Assembly: GCA_041672465.1 (NCBI GenBank)
Contig: JBAYZO010000006.1
Location: 1 to 64,000 of the forward strand
DNA from: UBA1206 sp041672465
GTDB taxonomy: Bacteria; Bacillota; Clostridia; Oscillospirales; CAG-382
DNA: 64,000 nucleotides
Direction: 5' to 3'
The notes below the pieces were generated by a model, which saw only the letters and a program-made list of their open reading frames with translations, was not told the DNA's origin and made no database searches. This document shows, piece by piece, positions 62,542-64,000 of this stretch. The translations under genes were made by a program, and so were the position numbers. Each line of letters opens with the position of its first letter. The stretch's first letter is position 1.

Positions 62542-63585
62542 ATGAAGAAAATTTCAGCGCTTATTTTAGTTTTTCTCCTTGTTGCGGCAAGCGTTTCAAC
62601 GCTTGTGGTAAATGTCTCGGCCGAAAACGCGGACAACAGGGAATTCACCGTTTACAGGGTTGAGACAGCTCCCACGATCGACGGCGTTATTGAGGAGGGC
62701 GAATACCCGCTTCTGACAAGCTGGCCCGACGACCAACAAATGTCCAACAGGGGCGACTACGTGAACAACATCTCGGCATACATATATATGTGCTATGACG
62801 AGGACTACCTTTACTACGCGGTCAAGACCGAATGCGACTCCCCCCACGTGGCGATGATGGACAACGACGCGCAGCATTGGGTGTTTAACGCCCATCACCT
62901 AATGACCCTTATTATCCCGGATGACCCCACAAACGGCATTTATCCCGACGGAAGCGCCGGCTGGGCCGACCTTTACAACGGCGGATTTTGCTATGAGTGG
63001 ACAATGATTTACACAAGCGAAGCCACTCCGTCCCACGGCGAGGGCGAAGCTTTCGCCACCGACCACTTCGGCAATTTGATTGCCGGCAATTTAGCTACAT
63101 ACGCCTGCGGAAGCGACGGCGACTATGATATGTATGAAATTAAAATACCCTGGTCGTCAATGAAATCCTCAAAGCAAACCACCCCTCTTATCGGCGAGGA
63201 AGGCACTGTTTTCGGCATAGACCTGACAATCGGGCTCACCGACATCAATAACGACGCCGATGTAATTGCCAACGGCGGTTATGACGGCGGGGACGGCGTT
63301 TACAAAGGCAACTATCTGTATCTCGCCGACTGCTACGCACATGGCCCGAAAACCCTTAACGCCTGCGCGGTTATGACCCTTGGGGATCTGTATCAGGACA
63401 CCATTGTCGATGAATCCAGCGAACCTGCCGAGGAAACAAGCGAACCCGCCGCGGAAACAAGCGAACCGGCCGAGGAATCAAGCTCTAAAGACCCCACCCC
63501 TCCCACCGGGGACAGCGGTTTTGCGGCGCTTGCGATACTAACTGTCGTCGCGCTTGCCGGAATTGTAATTGCTAAGAGAAAATAA
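62542..63585 (+). CDS. Secreted CBM9-like surface protein with C-terminal anchor
   Basis: A 347-residue protein. Signal peptide ends near VSA (residues 24-27), then the CBM9-type opening VYRVETAPTIDGVIEEGEYP, IYMCYDEDYLYYAV, and YEIKIPWSSM, as in carbohydrate-binding family 9 modules. A Ser/Glu/Pro repeat follows (three SEPAEE-like units), then PPTGDSGFAALAILTVVALAGIVIAKRK: a sorting-signal-like (L)PxTG variant, hydrophobic helix and basic tail. It may be sortase-anchored or simply membrane-anchored. It binds an extracellular glycan by inference. AGGAG lies 12 nt before the ATG. Confidence 0.8.
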   Translation: MKKISALILVFLLVAASVSTLVVNVSAENADNREFTVYRVETAPTIDGVIEEGEYPLLTSWPDDQQMSNRGDYVNNISAYIYMCYDEDYLYYAVKTECDSPHVAMMDNDAQHWVFNAHHLMTLIIPDDPTNGIYPDGSAGWADLYNGGFCYEWTMIYTSEATPSHGEGEAFATDHFGNLIAGNLATYACGSDGDYDMYEIKIPWSSMKSSKQTTPLIGEEGTVFGIDLTIGLTDINNDADVIANGGYDGGDGVYKGNYLYLADCYAHGPKTLNACAVMTLGDLYQDTIVDESSEPAEETSEPAAETSEPAEESSSKDPTPPTGDSGFAALAILTVVALAGIVIAKRK

Positions 63586-63623
63586 AATAAAAACAAGTTT
63601 GTTTTTATAATAAGTAAAACCGG

Positions 63624-63655
63624 ACAAAACCGCCTTTTTAAGGGCGGTTTTGTTA
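63624..63655 (+). terminator. Rho-independent terminator after the CBM9-like gene
   Basis: ACAAAACCGCC / GGCGGTTTTGT (63624-63634 / 63643-63653) with a short T/A-rich loop. It ends in TTTTGTT and could also serve the convergent esterase gene. Confidence 0.88.
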
Positions 63656-63675
63656 TGGTCAGATATAAAAGGCTT

Positions 63676-64000
63676 TTATTTTGTCAGCCAGTCAAGCGCG
63701 GGTTGGATCTCATCGTCCCAATACTCCCAAGTATGCGAGCCGGGGGATTCTTTATAGGCGACTTCAAAACCCTTTTCGGTAAGGAATTTTTTAAGGTTTC
63801 TGTTGCAATCGATAAGCCCGTCCTCGGTTCCGCAGACAAGGTAAAATTTGGGCTTTTTCCCCCCGCGACTAAGCAGTTTTTCGGCGGCGTACTCGACAGT
63901 GTGGGCTTCGCGATCGCGCGGGGGGCCGAAAATTGAGTTCCAATAAGGAGTGTCGGGGCGCTTATCAACGTTAAAAGAACCCGAGAGCGAAACCGCTTTA
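63676..64000 (-). CDS. Esterase (EstA/feruloyl-esterase-like), C-terminal part only
   Basis: An open frame runs on the minus strand from the window edge to TAA 63676-63678 (107 codons seen). It reads AVSLSGSFNVDK (region after the nucleophile, as in Esterase D/putative esterase family), RPDTPYWNSIFGPP, FYLVCGTEDGLIDCNRNLKKFL and the catalytic-His block SPGSHTWEYWDDEIQPALDWL. The nucleophile elbow lies outside the window. The gene is partial because of the window, not broken. It converges on the CBM9-like gene, both being carbohydrate-associated. Confidence 0.82.
   Translation of the reverse strand, partial: KAVSLSGSFNVDKRPDTPYWNSIFGPPRDREAHTVEYAAEKLLSRGGKKPKFYLVCGTEDGLIDCNRNLKKFLTEKGFEVAYKESPGSHTWEYWDDEIQPALDWLTK

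Overview
The window looks like the chromosome of an uncultured spore-forming Clostridia, probably of the Oscillospiraceae/Ruminococcaceae type (inferred from content only). It carries the sporulation pair spoIIGA-sigE, a SpoIVFB-type protease, the near-universal Clostridia SCIFF peptide with its radical SAM maturase, a pyrB-pyrI aspartate carbamoyltransferase, type B dihydroorotate dehydrogenase (pyrK/pyrD), many Ser/Glu-rich lipoproteins, Firmicutes-type lipobox signals, strong AGGAGG ribosome sites and clean TTGACA-17-TATAAT promoters. UGA is a stop. Starts are often GTG or TTG, and two genes appear to start at ATT and ATA.

Layout. 0.2-8.3 kb: HD-GYP protein, then a leftward repair/RNA-modification group (pgeF, yhaO-like, yhaN-like, recG, dus). 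8.4-8.7 kb: two tRNA genes (Met, Glu) with their own promoter and terminator. 9.0-15.8 kb: an ABC exporter pair with N-terminal PH-like and zinc-ribbon domains flanking a DUF1854 gene, with a three-stem element between the first two genes, then glycyl-tRNA synthetase. 15.9-25.9 kb: a Cys-rich conserved protein and a leftward oligopeptide ABC operon (oppA-B-C-D-F plus a DUF3899 protein) in which OppA, OppC and OppD are all much larger than usual. 26-34 kb: leftward extracellular/carbohydrate genes (AlgX-like lipoprotein, a hypothetical, glyA, pectate-lyase-fold lipoprotein, six-hairpin glycosidase, solute-binding lipoprotein). 34.1-37.3 kb: SCIFF precursor, attenuator, maturase, PLP decarboxylase. 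37.3-38.2 kb: CDF metal exporter. 38.4-44.2 kb: the pyrimidine operon pyrC-K-D-F-E-B-I behind an attenuator leader. 44.2-49.3 kb: GH172-like protein, DUF2284 protein, P-type ATPase and YihY. 49.3-57.2 kb: ParB/Noc-like protein and the leftward rimP-nusA-ylxR-ylxQ-infB-rbfA-nrnA-truB translation operon. 57.3-60.7 kb: NYN protein, sigE, spoIIGA, then rightward a small coupled ORF and spoIVFB. 60.7-64 kb: a second AlgX-like lipoprotein, a CBM9-like surface protein and the C-terminal part of an esterase.

No insertion sequence, phage, CRISPR array, rRNA or integron was seen. The most unusual items are the zinc-ribbon ABC exporter/DUF1854 module with its three-stem intergenic element, the SCIFF precursor that lacks one canonical Cys and the usual acceptor Thr, the pyr attenuator without a recognisable PyrR box, the enlarged Opp transporter, and two genes with strong ribosome sites but only AUU or AUA as possible starts.
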